From positions 1-64,000 of the forward strand of contig CAVVGE010000006.1 of the NCBI GenBank assembly GCA_963747735.1: a stretch of 64,000 nt of DNA. Direction: 5' to 3'. Shown piece by piece: positions 1-9,896 of the stretch. Numbering within the stretch: the stretch's first letter is position 1; each line of letters starts with the position of its first letter. A program made the position numbers and the translations under genes. The notes under the pieces are model-generated. The model was not told where the DNA came from. It saw only the letters and a program-made list of their open reading frames with translations, and ran no database searches. Source of the DNA: AP-15 sp963747735 (lineage in GTDB: Bacteria > Pseudomonadota > Alphaproteobacteria > ATCC43930 > CGMCC-115725).

Positions 1-1961
<1,961 letters not shown>

Positions 1962-2274
1962 CCCCAGAACTCTGAACACGCCCGGCGCGATATGCTACCT
2001 CGACGCGAGAGCGCCCTGCCAATCCCTCGCGCTCGACAAAGCGTCCGCGTCCATCGCGCGTCTCCTGCTGCTCCTGTTTTATCTGATCGAGATCAGGTGC
2101 CCCACCTCCCTCGCCAGCAACGAAGCCCGTTCGGGCATGTCCGTTCGCCGGAATATGACATATCAATACGGCAATTTTACGTGTAACATTTCACAACGAT
2201 CCTGCGTCAGCTGGGCCCCAACGAGCGCGATTTGCGCCAGCAGGCTGCTGAAAAACGGCGCACGACCACGCCAA

Positions 2275-2314
2275 ATCCTTCGAGACGGCCGCCTGTCGGC
2301 GACCTCCTCAGGAT
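2275..2314. repeat. Intergenic palindromic repeat (TTCGAGAC...CTCAGGAT type)
   Basis: Imperfect palindrome with outer arms ATCCT and AGGAT around a GC-rich centre. It resembles the short interspersed palindromes common between genes of alphaproteobacteria (CCTTCGAGAC ... CCTCAGGATGAG). Only this clear copy is seen in the window. Confidence 0.5.
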
Positions 2315-2393
2315 GAGAGTCACGCCGTATCGAGAGTTTGGCCTCACCCTGAGAGCATGTGAAAGAATCCCTCCGTCGCCGTTTTGCTCGCTT

Positions 2394-2510
2394 CCCCGGC
2401 GCAAGCCGGGGTCCATCCTGCCGTCAGCAAGGTGCGAATTTTGCTGGTACGGAGTTGTAACCGATTGAAAATTCGGAGCGCTGGAAAGGTGGGTCCCGGC
2501 TTTCGCCGGG
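2394..2510. repeat. Paired GC hairpins, MITE-like repeat
   Basis: Two perfect hairpins bracket about 80 bp: CCCCGGC-GCAA-GCCGGGG at 2394-2411 and CCCGGC-TTTC-GCCGGG at 2495-2510. The second arm matches the ends of the elements at 24667, 25609 and 59707, so this is probably an older or diverged member of the same family. The hicB remnant begins just to its right, as if the element interrupted that gene. Confidence 0.55.
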
Positions 2511-2539
2511 AAAGCGAGATAGAGCATTTGCCGATTTCC

Positions 2540-2800
2540 TCGCCGCCGAGCAGGCTGCGCCGCGGGCAATGCCTGGTGGCGCCGGAGGCTACGATCGCGC
2601 TGAAGACGGCGCTCCACAACGCGATGCGCGCCCGCCGGATGACGGTCGCCGACCTCGCCCGCCGGCTCGGCATCGACGAGCGCCGGGCGGCCCGGCTCGT
2701 CGACCCGCGCGCCACCGACAAGCTTGCGAGCCTTGAAGCGGCACTTCTTGTGCTCGGCTACAACATTGCGATCGAGCTGCACGAAAAGCCGGCGGCGTGA
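2540..2800 (+). pseudogene. HicB-family antitoxin remnant (C-terminal half)
   Basis: The reading frame ending at 2800 resembles the C-terminal DNA-binding half of HicB antitoxins: a LRRGQ linker, then a helix-turn-helix with MTVADLARRLGIDERRAARL and LEAALLVLGYNIAIEL. The N-terminal degron/RNase-H-like half normally found upstream is missing. The sequence before about 2540 is repeat DNA, and the only in-frame ATG in the conserved part is near 2623. No hicA toxin is adjacent. It could in principle be expressed as a roughly 60-residue HTH protein, but a truncated relic is the simpler reading. Confidence 0.5.
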
Positions 2801-2837
2801 CCGTAGGCGCGGCGGCATGTCGGTGGCGCTCATCGCG

Positions 2838-3306
2838 CTATGCGGTGCGCCGCGTGCTCGGGGCGTGGCCGGGCAGCGGCTCGCCGGTCAAATGGTGGCG
2901 CTGTGATTGGATGTCCGGAAATTTGAACACGAAATCGTGTTGAAGCGAAATGCTTACATAATCCGCAACCATAGAGCCGTGCGTTTTCACACCATCAAGC
3001 GCCGATTGGAACGAATGACTTTGGATCAAATAAAAGAGAAAGCGCGAGTCGAGCACGTGCGGTTTTAGTACCCGCCAGTAGGCGACTTGCGGAGCGAATA
3101 CGACCGTAGGCTGGCCAGTCCGGAGGCGTCCAGCGCGACCCACAGTACCCTTCGTAATGAACGCTACGTCGCCGGGCCGAGCAAGTTTGGCAATGACTCG
3201 ATCGGCAAGCTCTGGTCGGATGTGATCCACCGTGGTGGTGTTGATCCAACCATCTCCGATATCCCCGCCGCGGACGAATGGAATCCCCTCAGGGCCGAGT
3301 TCCTCG
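2838..3306 (-). pseudogene. hsdS: Type I restriction specificity subunit (HsdS) fragment
   Basis: About 155 codons of one HsdS target-recognition domain are visible: GIPFVRGGDIGDGW, then ARPGDVAFITKGTVGR, and a C-terminal DFVFKFPDIQSQRH. HsdS is normally 400 residues or more, with two such domains separated by coiled coils. Here the right (N-terminal) side stops exactly at a copy of the metH 3' end (3307-3365), which stays in frame with it. The left side loses similarity after PDIQSQRH and stops at 2838. The first ATG is at 3230, inside the domain. The fragment cannot give a working specificity subunit. It is probably the relic of the partner of the hsdR at the left edge. Confidence 0.72.
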
Positions 3307-3365
3307 ACCGAGAAGTATTTGGCTTGCGGGTGGTGGACGACGATGGCGGAGGTCGATTGCTCGGG
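3307..3365 (-). repeat. 59-bp direct repeat, copy 1 (detached metH 3' end)
   Basis: Base-for-base identical to 4131-4189, where the same 59 bp encode the last 19-20 residues of MetH. This copy lies 824 bp away and has no metH sequence on either side. On its left it runs in frame into the hsdS fragment. The two copies bracket the phd-vapC pair. Confidence 0.97.
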
Positions 3366-3461
3366 TCGGTTCGGGGATCAGGCGCGACGCCGCAAACCGT
3401 GGCGATTGCGGCCTCGGCCGTGCTAGCCTCAATCGACGACAGATCACGCCGGTGGCCGGTC

Positions 3462-3719
3462 ATGCGGGAAGTGAGAGCTTCTGAGGTCGAGGGGCATCTT
3501 GCGCAGCTGCTCGATGAGATTGAGCAAGGCAAGTCCATCGTCATTACGCGCCGTGGCCGGCGTATCGCCCGGATCGTGCCCGAGAATGAGCGACGGCCGG
3601 AGGATGTTGACGCTGCCGTCTCCGCCATGAAGGAATTGGCTAAAGAGATCCGAGCCCAGTGTGGCGAGATGACGATCGAAGAAATCCTCGCGCTTCGCCA
3701 CGAAGGCCACAAATACTGA
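3462..3719 (+). CDS. Type II toxin-antitoxin antitoxin, Phd/YefM family
   Basis: 85-residue antitoxin that binds and neutralises the VapC toxin encoded next, and normally represses the pair through its N-terminal Phd fold. Visible features are MREVRASEVEGHLAQLLDEI followed by the typical beta-turn GKSIVITRRGRRIARIVP. A C-terminal toxin-binding tail ends in EEILALRHEGHKY. ATG 3462 is chosen because the family similarity begins right there and the upstream part of the frame is unrelated. The stop overlaps the vapC start (TGATG at 3717-3721), so the two are translationally coupled. The pair lies between the two 59-bp metH-derived repeats, which suggests it arrived as a unit. Confidence 0.88.
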   Translation: MREVRASEVEGHLAQLLDEIEQGKSIVITRRGRRIARIVPENERRPEDVDAAVSAMKELAKEIRAQCGEMTIEEILALRHEGHKY

Positions 3720-4120
3720 TGCCGTTCGTTCTCGATGCGTCGATCGTGCACGCCTGGGCTTTTGCGGAAGGGAATCCGACGGCGGATCGAGCACGCGAGC
3801 GGCTCAAGGCCGATATCGCGCTGGCGCCTCGGTTGTGGTGGTTTGAGGTCCGCAACGGGCTCGTTATGGCAGAGCGGCGGGGCCGGCTGACGGAGCGGCA
3901 ATCCACCGCTTTCTTGCGAGAATTGGAGCAACTCCCGATCTCGGCCGATTTCGACCCCAGGGAGGCGGAGGTAATGGCGTTTGCACGGCGGCATCGGCTG
4001 ACCGTTTACGATGCCGCCTATCTCGAATTGGCGCTGCGCGAGGGTATCCCCCTCGCCACCTTGGACAACGCGCTCGCAAATGCCGCCAGGGCCGAAAAAG
4101 CACCGGTCCTCGGGGACTAG
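3719..4120 (+). CDS. vapC: VapC-type PIN-domain ribonuclease toxin
   Basis: 133-residue PIN-domain toxin, a Mg2+-dependent endoribonuclease held in check by the upstream antitoxin. The acidic metal-binding set is complete: D6 (FVLDAS), E43 (WWFEVRN), D98 (TVYDAAYLEL) and D116 (ATLDNAL). The start ATG overlaps the antitoxin stop by one base. The gene ends 6 bp before the convergent metH stop codon, so little room is left for a terminator. Target RNA cannot be read from sequence. Confidence 0.9.
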   Translation: MPFVLDASIVHAWAFAEGNPTADRARERLKADIALAPRLWWFEVRNGLVMAERRGRLTERQSTAFLRELEQLPISADFDPREAEVMAFARRHRLTVYDAAYLELALREGIPLATLDNALANAARAEKAPVLGD

Positions 4121-4126
4121 CCGCGC

Positions 4127-7100
4127 TCACACCGAGAAGTATTTGGCTTGCGGGTGGTGGACGACGATGGCGGAGGTCGATTGCTCGGGGTCGAGCATGT
4201 CTTCCTCGGAGAGGACGATGCCGATCTCCTCGGCATGGAGCAGCGCCAATAATTGCTTCTGGTCGGCGAGGTTGGGGCAGGCGGGATAGCCGAATGAATA
4301 GCGGCTGCCGCGATAGCCTTGGCTCAGCATCGCCTCGGTGTCGCGCGCCTCTTCGGCGGCAAAGCCCAATTCGCCGCGGATGCGCCGATGCAGGTATTCG
4401 GCGAGCGCCTCGGCCATCTCGACCGAAAGCCCGTGCAGATAGAGGTAATCCTGATAACGGTTGTCGGCGAACCATTCGCGCGCCGCCTCGGAAGCCCGCC
4501 GGCCCATCGTCACCACCTGCAAGCCGATCACGTCGCGCTCGTTGCTGGAGAGGTCGCGGAAGAAATCGGCGATGCAGAGGCCGCCCTCCTTGTTCTGGCG
4601 CGGGAACGAAAACCGCGTCAGCTCCTTGTCGCCCGCGGGGTCGAACAGGATCACATCGTTGCCTTCGGCCGCGCACGGCCAATAGCCATAGGCGGCCTGC
4701 GGCACCAGGATCGCCTCGCCGATCGCGATGTCGAGCACGCGCCGCAACACCGGGCGCAGCTCGTCCCTGGCCCATTCGCGGTATTCGGCCAAGGACTTCC
4801 CGTCCTTCCGGTAGCCCCACTGGAATTGGTAGAGCATGCGCTCGTTCAGATACGGCACCACGACCTGCGCCGACATGCGCTCGATCGTGCGCGGCCCCCA
4901 GAAGGGCGGCTGCGGTACGGCGACATTGCGCGCGAGCTCGGCGCGGCGCAGGCGGATCTCGGCGAAATCAATGGGCCGCATCGGGCGCGGATCGGCGGCT
5001 CGGCCGAGCTTGCGCGACGGGTTTTTCGGCCGGCCGGCGTTCTTCGCCTGCACCTCGGCGAGATGCGCGTCGAACCGGCCGCCGACGATCTTTGCCATCA
5101 ACCCCAAGCCGTCGAAGGCGTCGCGCGCATAGGCGACCCGCCCCGCCCTATAGGCCTGGACGCAATCCTCCTCGACATAGCGCCGGGTCAGCGCCGCACC
5201 GCCCAGCATGACCGGCAGGTCGAGGCCCTGGCGGCTCATCTCTTCGAGGTTTTCGCGCATGACGACGGTCGATTTGACCAAGAGGCCCGACATGCCGACG
5301 GCGTCCGCGTTGTGCTGGGCGGCGGCTTCGAGAATCACCCCGATCGGCTGCTTGATGCCGAGGTTGATCACCCGATAGCCGTTGTTGGTCAGGATGATGT
5401 CGACGAGGTTCTTGCCGATGTCGTGCACGTCGCCACGCACCGTCGCCAGCACCACGGTGCCTTTTTCCTGGCCCTCGACCCGCTCCATATGGGGCTCCAG
5501 AAACCGCACCGCGGTCTTCATCGTCTCGGCCGATTGCAAGACGAAAGGCAATTGCATCTTGCCGGCGCCGAACAATTCGCCGACCGTCTTCATCCCGTCC
5601 AGCAGGATGTTGTTGATGATGTCGAGCGGCGGATAAGTCGCCATCGCCAGGTCGAGATCGGCTTCGAGGCCCTGGCGGTCGCCATCGACGATGCGCTGGG
5701 CGAGCCGGTCTTCGAGCTTTTCCGGGCGGCCCTTTTTTTCGCCCTTCTCGGCGGTGCGGTCTTCAAACAAGGCGATAAACGCGTGCAGCGGGTCGTAGCC
5801 GTCACGCCGGCGGTCAAAGATCAAATCTTCGGCGACCTGCAATTCCTCAGCCGGGATCTTGTGCAGCGGCATGATCCGCGAGAAATGCACGATGGCGCCC
5901 GTCAGCCCGCGGCGCAGCGCATGGTCGAGAAAGACCGAGTTCAAAATCTGGCGCGCCGGCGGGTTCAGCCCGAAGGAAATGTTGGAGAGGCCGAGGATGA
6001 TCTGGCACTGCGGCATGTCGCGGGCGATTTCGGCGATCGCGTCGAGGGTTTCGAGGCCGAGCCGGCGGTCGTCGGCGCTGCCGGTGCAGATCGTAAAGGT
6101 CAGCGGATCGAACAGCAGGTCCGCAGGCGGCAGGCCGTGCTTGCTGCACGCGAAATCGTAAAGGCGGCGGGCGAGCGCCAGCTTGTGGCCGGCCTCCTTG
6201 GCCATCCCGCCTTCGTCGATGGTCAGCGCAATGACCGCAGCGCCAAAACGGCGGGCGAGGCGCAAGCGCTTGTCGGCCGCGTCCTCGCCATCCTCGAAAT
6301 TGATCGAGTTGATGATCGGCTTGCCGCCATAGAGCTTCAATGCCGCTTCGAGCACCGGGTATTCGGTCGAATCGATGACCAAGGGCGCGTTGACCGCGCC
6401 GCGCATCCGGCTCACCGCCTCGCTCATATCGGCGACCTCGTTGCGCCCGACAAAGGCGGTGCACAAATCGAGCGTATGCGAGCCTTCGCGCACCTGCTCG
6501 CGACCCATCTCGATGCAGCCGTCCCAATCGCCCTTTTCCTGCAATTGGCGGAATTTGCGCGAGCCGTTGGCGTTGCAGCGCTCGCCGATCGACAACCACG
6601 CATTCTCCTGGCGCAGCGGCACCTGTCCATAGAGCGAGGCGACGGCCGGCGCCCAGCCCGGCTGGCGCGCGCGCGGTTTTGGTCGCGGGCGCCCATCTCC
6701 ACCGGCGCGGCCGAGGCGGCGCAGCATCGCGTCGAGGGCGGCAATATGCGGCAGATCGGTGCCGCAGCAGCCGCCGACCATGTTGATCCCGTCCTCGACG
6801 ACAAAGCGTTCGAGCCACTGCGCCAATTCAGCGGCGCCGAGCGGGTATTGGGCGCGGCCATCGACCAGTTCGGGGAGCCCGGCATTGGGCTGGACCGAGA
6901 CGAGGCCGGTCCAGTTCTCGCCGAGCCATTTGACGTGCTCGGCCATCTCGCGCGGGCCGGTCGCGCAATTGAGCCCGATCACCGGCACGCCGAGCGCCTC
7001 GACGATCGTCGCCGCGGCGGCGATGTCGGCGCCGACCAGCAAGGTGCCGGTGGTCTCGATCGTGACCTGGACCAGGATCGGCGTGTCCTTGCGCGCTTCG

Positions 7101-7633
7101 TCGCGGGCGCGCTTGGCACCGTTGACCGCGGCCTTGATCTGCAGCGGGTCCTGGCAGGTTTCGGCAATGATCGCATCGACCCCGCCGGCGATCAGCCCGC
7201 CGCATTGAATGGTCAGCGCATCTTCCAGCTCCTGGTAGGAGACATGGCCGAGCGACGGGAGGCGGGTGCCGGGACCGACCGAGCCCAGCGCAAAGCGCGT
7301 GCGGCCGTCATGGGCAAATTCGGCGATCGTTTCGCGGGCGAGCTCGGCGCTGAGACGGTTCAGCGCAAAAGCCCGGTCGGCGATCCCGAATTCTCCCAAG
7401 GTGATCGGCGAGCCGCCAAAGCTGTTGGTCTGGATCGCATCGCAGCCGGCTTCGAGATAGCCGCGATGAATCTCGCGGACGAGGTCGGGGCGGCTTTCGC
7501 AGACGATCTCGGTGCAATTCTCGTGCCCCAAAAAATCGCGCTCGATGTCGAGGTTGCGCGCCTGCACCTGGGTCCCCATCGCGCCGTCGCAGAGCACGAC
7601 GCGGTCGGCGAGATAATCGAGGAAATGCGTCAT
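4127..7633 (-). CDS. metH: Cobalamin-dependent methionine synthase
   Basis: 1168-residue MetH. It transfers the methyl group of 5-methyltetrahydrofolate, via cobalamin, to homocysteine in the cytoplasm. All four modules are present in order. The first is a homocysteine-binding barrel with the zinc cysteines (GLNCATGP, GGCCGTDLPHI). The second is a pterin-binding barrel with SIGERCNANGSRKF. The B12 domain follows, with cap and the cobalt-ligand motif VHDIGKNLV and SGLLVKSTV. The last is a reactivation domain (RPIDFAEI ... ERMLYQFQWGYRK). ATG 7633 (MTHFLDYLADR) is chosen; an in-frame TTG at 7651 is the alternative and has a GAGG upstream. metF lies upstream on the same strand, separated by a repeat. 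The last 59 coding bases are duplicated at 3307. Confidence 0.97.
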   Translation of the reverse strand: MTHFLDYLADRVVLCDGAMGTQVQARNLDIERDFLGHENCTEIVCESRPDLVREIHRGYLEAGCDAIQTNSFGGSPITLGEFGIADRAFALNRLSAELARETIAEFAHDGRTRFALGSVGPGTRLPSLGHVSYQELEDALTIQCGGLIAGGVDAIIAETCQDPLQIKAAVNGAKRARDEARKDTPILVQVTIETTGTLLVGADIAAAATIVEALGVPVIGLNCATGPREMAEHVKWLGENWTGLVSVQPNAGLPELVDGRAQYPLGAAELAQWLERFVVEDGINMVGGCCGTDLPHIAALDAMLRRLGRAGGDGRPRPKPRARQPGWAPAVASLYGQVPLRQENAWLSIGERCNANGSRKFRQLQEKGDWDGCIEMGREQVREGSHTLDLCTAFVGRNEVADMSEAVSRMRGAVNAPLVIDSTEYPVLEAALKLYGGKPIINSINFEDGEDAADKRLRLARRFGAAVIALTIDEGGMAKEAGHKLALARRLYDFACSKHGLPPADLLFDPLTFTICTGSADDRRLGLETLDAIAEIARDMPQCQIILGLSNISFGLNPPARQILNSVFLDHALRRGLTGAIVHFSRIMPLHKIPAEELQVAEDLIFDRRRDGYDPLHAFIALFEDRTAEKGEKKGRPEKLEDRLAQRIVDGDRQGLEADLDLAMATYPPLDIINNILLDGMKTVGELFGAGKMQLPFVLQSAETMKTAVRFLEPHMERVEGQEKGTVVLATVRGDVHDIGKNLVDIILTNNGYRVINLGIKQPIGVILEAAAQHNADAVGMSGLLVKSTVVMRENLEEMSRQGLDLPVMLGGAALTRRYVEEDCVQAYRAGRVAYARDAFDGLGLMAKIVGGRFDAHLAEVQAKNAGRPKNPSRKLGRAADPRPMRPIDFAEIRLRRAELARNVAVPQPPFWGPRTIERMSAQVVVPYLNERMLYQFQWGYRKDGKSLAEYREWARDELRPVLRRVLDIAIGEAILVPQAAYGYWPCAAEGNDVILFDPAGDKELTRFSFPRQNKEGGLCIADFFRDLSSNERDVIGLQVVTMGRRASEAAREWFADNRYQDYLYLHGLSVEMAEALAEYLHRRIRGELGFAAEEARDTEAMLSQGYRGSRYSFGYPACPNLADQKQLLALLHAEEIGIVLSEEDMLDPEQSTSAIVVHHPQAKYFSV
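4131..4189 (-). repeat. 59-bp direct repeat, copy 2 (within metH 3' end)
   Basis: Native copy of the repeat. It encodes the MetH C-terminal residues PEQSTSAIVVHHPQAKYFSV, ending just before the stop codon at 4127-4129. Identity with 3307-3365 ends abruptly at both sides. Confidence 0.97.
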
Positions 7634-7661
7634 CGGGTGTGACCGCACCAATAATGGAGGT

Positions 7662-7790
7662 TTCCTCTCCCCCCGACGGGGGGAGAGGGCAGGGTGAGGG
7701 GGGCCGACGGGCCGCGGTTTTCCCCCTCACCCCAACCCTCTCCCCGCCAAGCGGGGCGAGGGAGAAATGCTTTGCCGGGGGAGGGGAAAG
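7662..7790. repeat. CCTCTCCCC-type palindromic repeat between metF and metH
   Basis: Two facing blocks of the sort CCTCTCCCC/GGGGAGAGGG and CCCTCACCCCAACCCTCTCCCC, with inner hairpins (CCCCCGACGGGGG near 7670; CCCCGCCAAGCGGGG near 7745). This pattern is a widespread proteobacterial intergenic repeat. On the metF-metH transcript it would fold strongly and could act as an RNA-processing or attenuation point. Confidence 0.7.
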
Positions 7791-7806
7791 CGGCATGCGG
7801 CTCCTT

Positions 7807-8745
7807 TCACGCCGCCGCCGCGGCCGGCTTTTTCGCGCGGACACCGAGCAGGTGGCAGATCGCCACGATCAAATCGGCGCGGTTGAGCGTATAGAAATGA
7901 AATTCGTGCACGCCTTCGATGTGGAGACGCCGGCATTGCTCGGCGGCGATCGAGGCGGCGACCAGCCGGCGCGTGTCGGGGTCGTCGTCGAGCCCGTCGA
8001 AATGGCCGTCCATCCAGGCCGGGATCGAGGCGCCGCAGGCGGCGCTGAATTTTTTGACCTGGGCGAAATTGGTGACCGGCAGAACCCCGGGCACGATCGG
8101 GACCCCGATCCCGGCTTGGCGGACGCGGTCGCGAAACCGCAGATAGAGCTCGATGTCGAAGAAATACTGGGTGATCGCGCGGCTGGCGCCGGCGTCGATC
8201 TTTTGCTTCAGATTGTCGAGGTCGCGCGCGGCGCTCGTGGCCTGCGGGTGGGTTTCGGGATAAGCGGCAACGCTGATCTCGAAATCGGCAATCTTCTTGA
8301 GCCCGCGCACCAGATCGGTGGCAAAGGCATAGCCGCCCGGATGCGGGCAGTAGCCCGCCGCACCCCCTGGCGGGTCGCCGCGCAACGCGACGATATGGCG
8401 GATGCCGGTCTCCCAGTAATCCTGCGCCACCGCATCGATCTCGGCCCGGCTTGCGGCGACGCAGGTCAGGTGAGCGGCCGGCTCCAGCGAGGTGTCGCGA
8501 CGGATGCGGCGGACCGTGGCGTGGGTGCGCTCGCGGGTCGAGCCGCCGGCGCCGTATGTGACCGAGACAAAGCGCGGGCCCAAGGGTTCGAGGCGCTTGA
8601 CCACGTCCCACAGCCGCGTCTCCATCTCCTCCGTCTTTGGCGGAAAGAACTCGAACGAGACGCGCGGCGGGCCGGCGTCGAAATCGATCACCGGGTCGGC
8701 GGCGAGCAGGCCGCGCCAATGCCCCGAGCCGTAATTTCCATTCAT
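7807..8745 (-). CDS. metF: Methylenetetrahydrofolate reductase
   Basis: 312-residue FAD enzyme that reduces 5,10-methylene-THF to 5-methyl-THF, the methyl donor for MetH downstream. Family landmarks are PRVSFEFFPPKTEEME with the catalytic Glu, SVTYGAGGSTRERT, HLTCVAAS, the flavin-binding stretch IVALRGDPP, and ITQYFFDIELYLRF. The frame stays open 56 codons upstream, but the similarity starts just after MNGNYGSGHW. ATG 8745 also overlaps the stop of the upstream regulator (ATGA at 8742-8745), so regulator and enzyme are coupled. Confidence 0.96.
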   Translation of the reverse strand: MNGNYGSGHWRGLLAADPVIDFDAGPPRVSFEFFPPKTEEMETRLWDVVKRLEPLGPRFVSVTYGAGGSTRERTHATVRRIRRDTSLEPAAHLTCVAASRAEIDAVAQDYWETGIRHIVALRGDPPGGAAGYCPHPGGYAFATDLVRGLKKIADFEISVAAYPETHPQATSAARDLDNLKQKIDAGASRAITQYFFDIELYLRFRDRVRQAGIGVPIVPGVLPVTNFAQVKKFSAACGASIPAWMDGHFDGLDDDPDTRRLVAASIAAEQCRRLHIEGVHEFHFYTLNRADLIVAICHLLGVRAKKPAAAAA

Positions 8746-9746
8746 CGGCGGAGCTCCGCTTCGAGGATCGCATCGGCCGCATCCTCCCGCGCATCGCCGC
8801 CCGAACGGCGGCCGGGCATATCGCGGCGATGCGCATTCCAGATCACTACGGTCAGCGGGTCGCCCGGCAGGGGATGCGGCAGCGCCGGGTCGAGACCGGC
8901 GGCGGCAAACCATTCGACAATCTCGGCGTCGGCAAAGCCAAGGCGGCGATGGGCGTGCTCCTGGCGCAGGAATTCGAGGTCGTGCGGCGCGAAATCGACG
9001 ATCATCAGGATGCCGTTCGGGCGCAGCACGCGCGCCGCCTCGGCGATCGCCGCCGCCGGCCGGTCGGCGTAATGCAGCACCTGATGGATCACGACGGCGT
9101 CGAACGACGCATCGGGCAGGGCCAGCCGGTACATGTCGCCGAGCCGCACCAGCCCGTTTTCGAGGCCGGCCTGCTCGAGGTTGACCCGGGCCACGGCCAG
9201 CATCTCGCGCGACTGGTCGATGCCGAGCGCACGCTCGACCCGCGGCGCCAGAATTTCGAGCATCCGCCCGGTGCCGGTGCCGATGTCGAGAAGGTCGCGC
9301 GGGTCGCCGGCGGCGATGATCTCGACGAGCGCGGCTTCGACTTCGCGCTCATCGACGTAGAGCGAGCGGATCCGGTCCCAGCGCGCCGCATTCTCGCGAA
9401 AATAGGCGCTGGCGAGATCGGCGCGCTGGCGCTTGACCGCGTCCAGCCGCTGCAAGTCGAGGGTGATCATCGGATCGGCCTCGCCGCACACCTCGACCAG
9501 ATGGCGGGCGAGCGCTGCGGCCGTCCCCGACCGGCTTAGGCGGTAGAACACCCAGCTGCCTTCGCGAAACCGGTCGAGCAGCCCGGCCTCGCACAACAGC
9601 TTCAGATGGCGCGAGACGCGCGGCTGGCTCTGTCCGAGGATTTGGGTCAGCTCGCTGACCGTCAGCTCGCCGCGGGCGCACAGCACGACGAGCCGCAGCC
9701 GGGTCGGCTCGGCCACCGCGCGCAACGCTGCCAGCAAGTGCTCCAT
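8742..9746 (-). CDS. ArsR-family regulator fused to a SAM-dependent methyltransferase domain
   Basis: 334 residues in two parts. An ArsR winged helix occupies roughly residues 1-95 (MEHLLAALRAVAEPTRLRL; recognition helix SQPRVSRHLKLLCEAGLL). A class I methyltransferase fold follows from about residue 140 (LLDIGTGTGRMLEIL, LGIDQSREML, FDAVVIHQVLHY, GILMIVDFAPH). This is the architecture of SahR-type regulators, which sense S-adenosyl-homocysteine and repress methionine-cycle genes in proteobacteria; that assignment is by architecture and context. It is the first gene of the regulator-metF-metH unit. A 20-bp palindrome lies 25 bp upstream of its start. Whether the methyltransferase domain is catalytic or only a sensor cannot be told. 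Confidence 0.85.
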   Translation of the reverse strand: MEHLLAALRAVAEPTRLRLVVLCARGELTVSELTQILGQSQPRVSRHLKLLCEAGLLDRFREGSWVFYRLSRSGTAAALARHLVEVCGEADPMITLDLQRLDAVKRQRADLASAYFRENAARWDRIRSLYVDEREVEAALVEIIAAGDPRDLLDIGTGTGRMLEILAPRVERALGIDQSREMLAVARVNLEQAGLENGLVRLGDMYRLALPDASFDAVVIHQVLHYADRPAAAIAEAARVLRPNGILMIVDFAPHDLEFLRQEHAHRRLGFADAEIVEWFAAAGLDPALPHPLPGDPLTVVIWNAHRRDMPGRRSGGDAREDAADAILEAELRR

Positions 9747-9770
9747 CGGCCGTCCTTTCGAGACGAAGAT

Positions 9771-9790
9771 ATATCAAGATATCTTTATAT
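9771..9790. promoter_or_regulatory. Palindromic operator candidate for the ArsR-methyltransferase regulator
   Basis: ATATCAAGATATCTTTATAT is a 20-bp palindrome with one mismatched pair and a perfect AAGATATCTT core. It is an AT-only island in GC-rich DNA, lying between the divergent regulator gene (start 9746) and mlaA (start 9897). Position and symmetry fit an autoregulatory ArsR-type operator controlling the metF-metH operon. Confidence 0.65.
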
Positions 9791-9896
9791 GCGAAAGGAA
9801 ATTCTCAACCCCGCACGCCACCCCTTGTCGCTGCCGCGAATTTCCCGCAAATATCTCGCCCGCCGAACCGACCGCAGCCGGATACGAGATCGATCG

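Larger units (their letters stand above)
1962..2539. other. Gene-free stretch with palindromic repeats
   Basis: I find no convincing coding sequence in this 578-bp gap upstream of hsdR. It holds two kinds of interspersed palindrome (listed separately at 2275-2314 and 2394-2510) in otherwise unremarkable sequence. Local AT content rises around 2150-2200. Together with the hicB and hsdS remnants to its right, it reads as scar tissue of an old mobile or defence island. Confidence 0.5.

Noticed and set aside
2550..2831. Small minus-strand gene overlapping the hicB remnant
   Set aside because: The minus-strand readings are Arg-rich with no motif, whereas the plus-strand frame shows a HicB-like HTH.
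3087..3461. Longer N-terminal extension of the Phd antitoxin
   Set aside because: The extension runs through the 59-bp metH repeat and hsdS DNA and shows no similarity; the family starts at ATG 3462.
4319..7642. 1107-codon open frame opposite metH on the plus strand
   Set aside because: It mirrors the codon structure of metH in GC-rich DNA and shows no domain; MetH is complete on the other strand.
8746..8913. 56-codon upstream extension of metF
   Set aside because: It lies inside the regulator gene in another frame, is Arg/Pro/Cys rich and has no similarity; ATG 8745 is coupled to the regulator stop.
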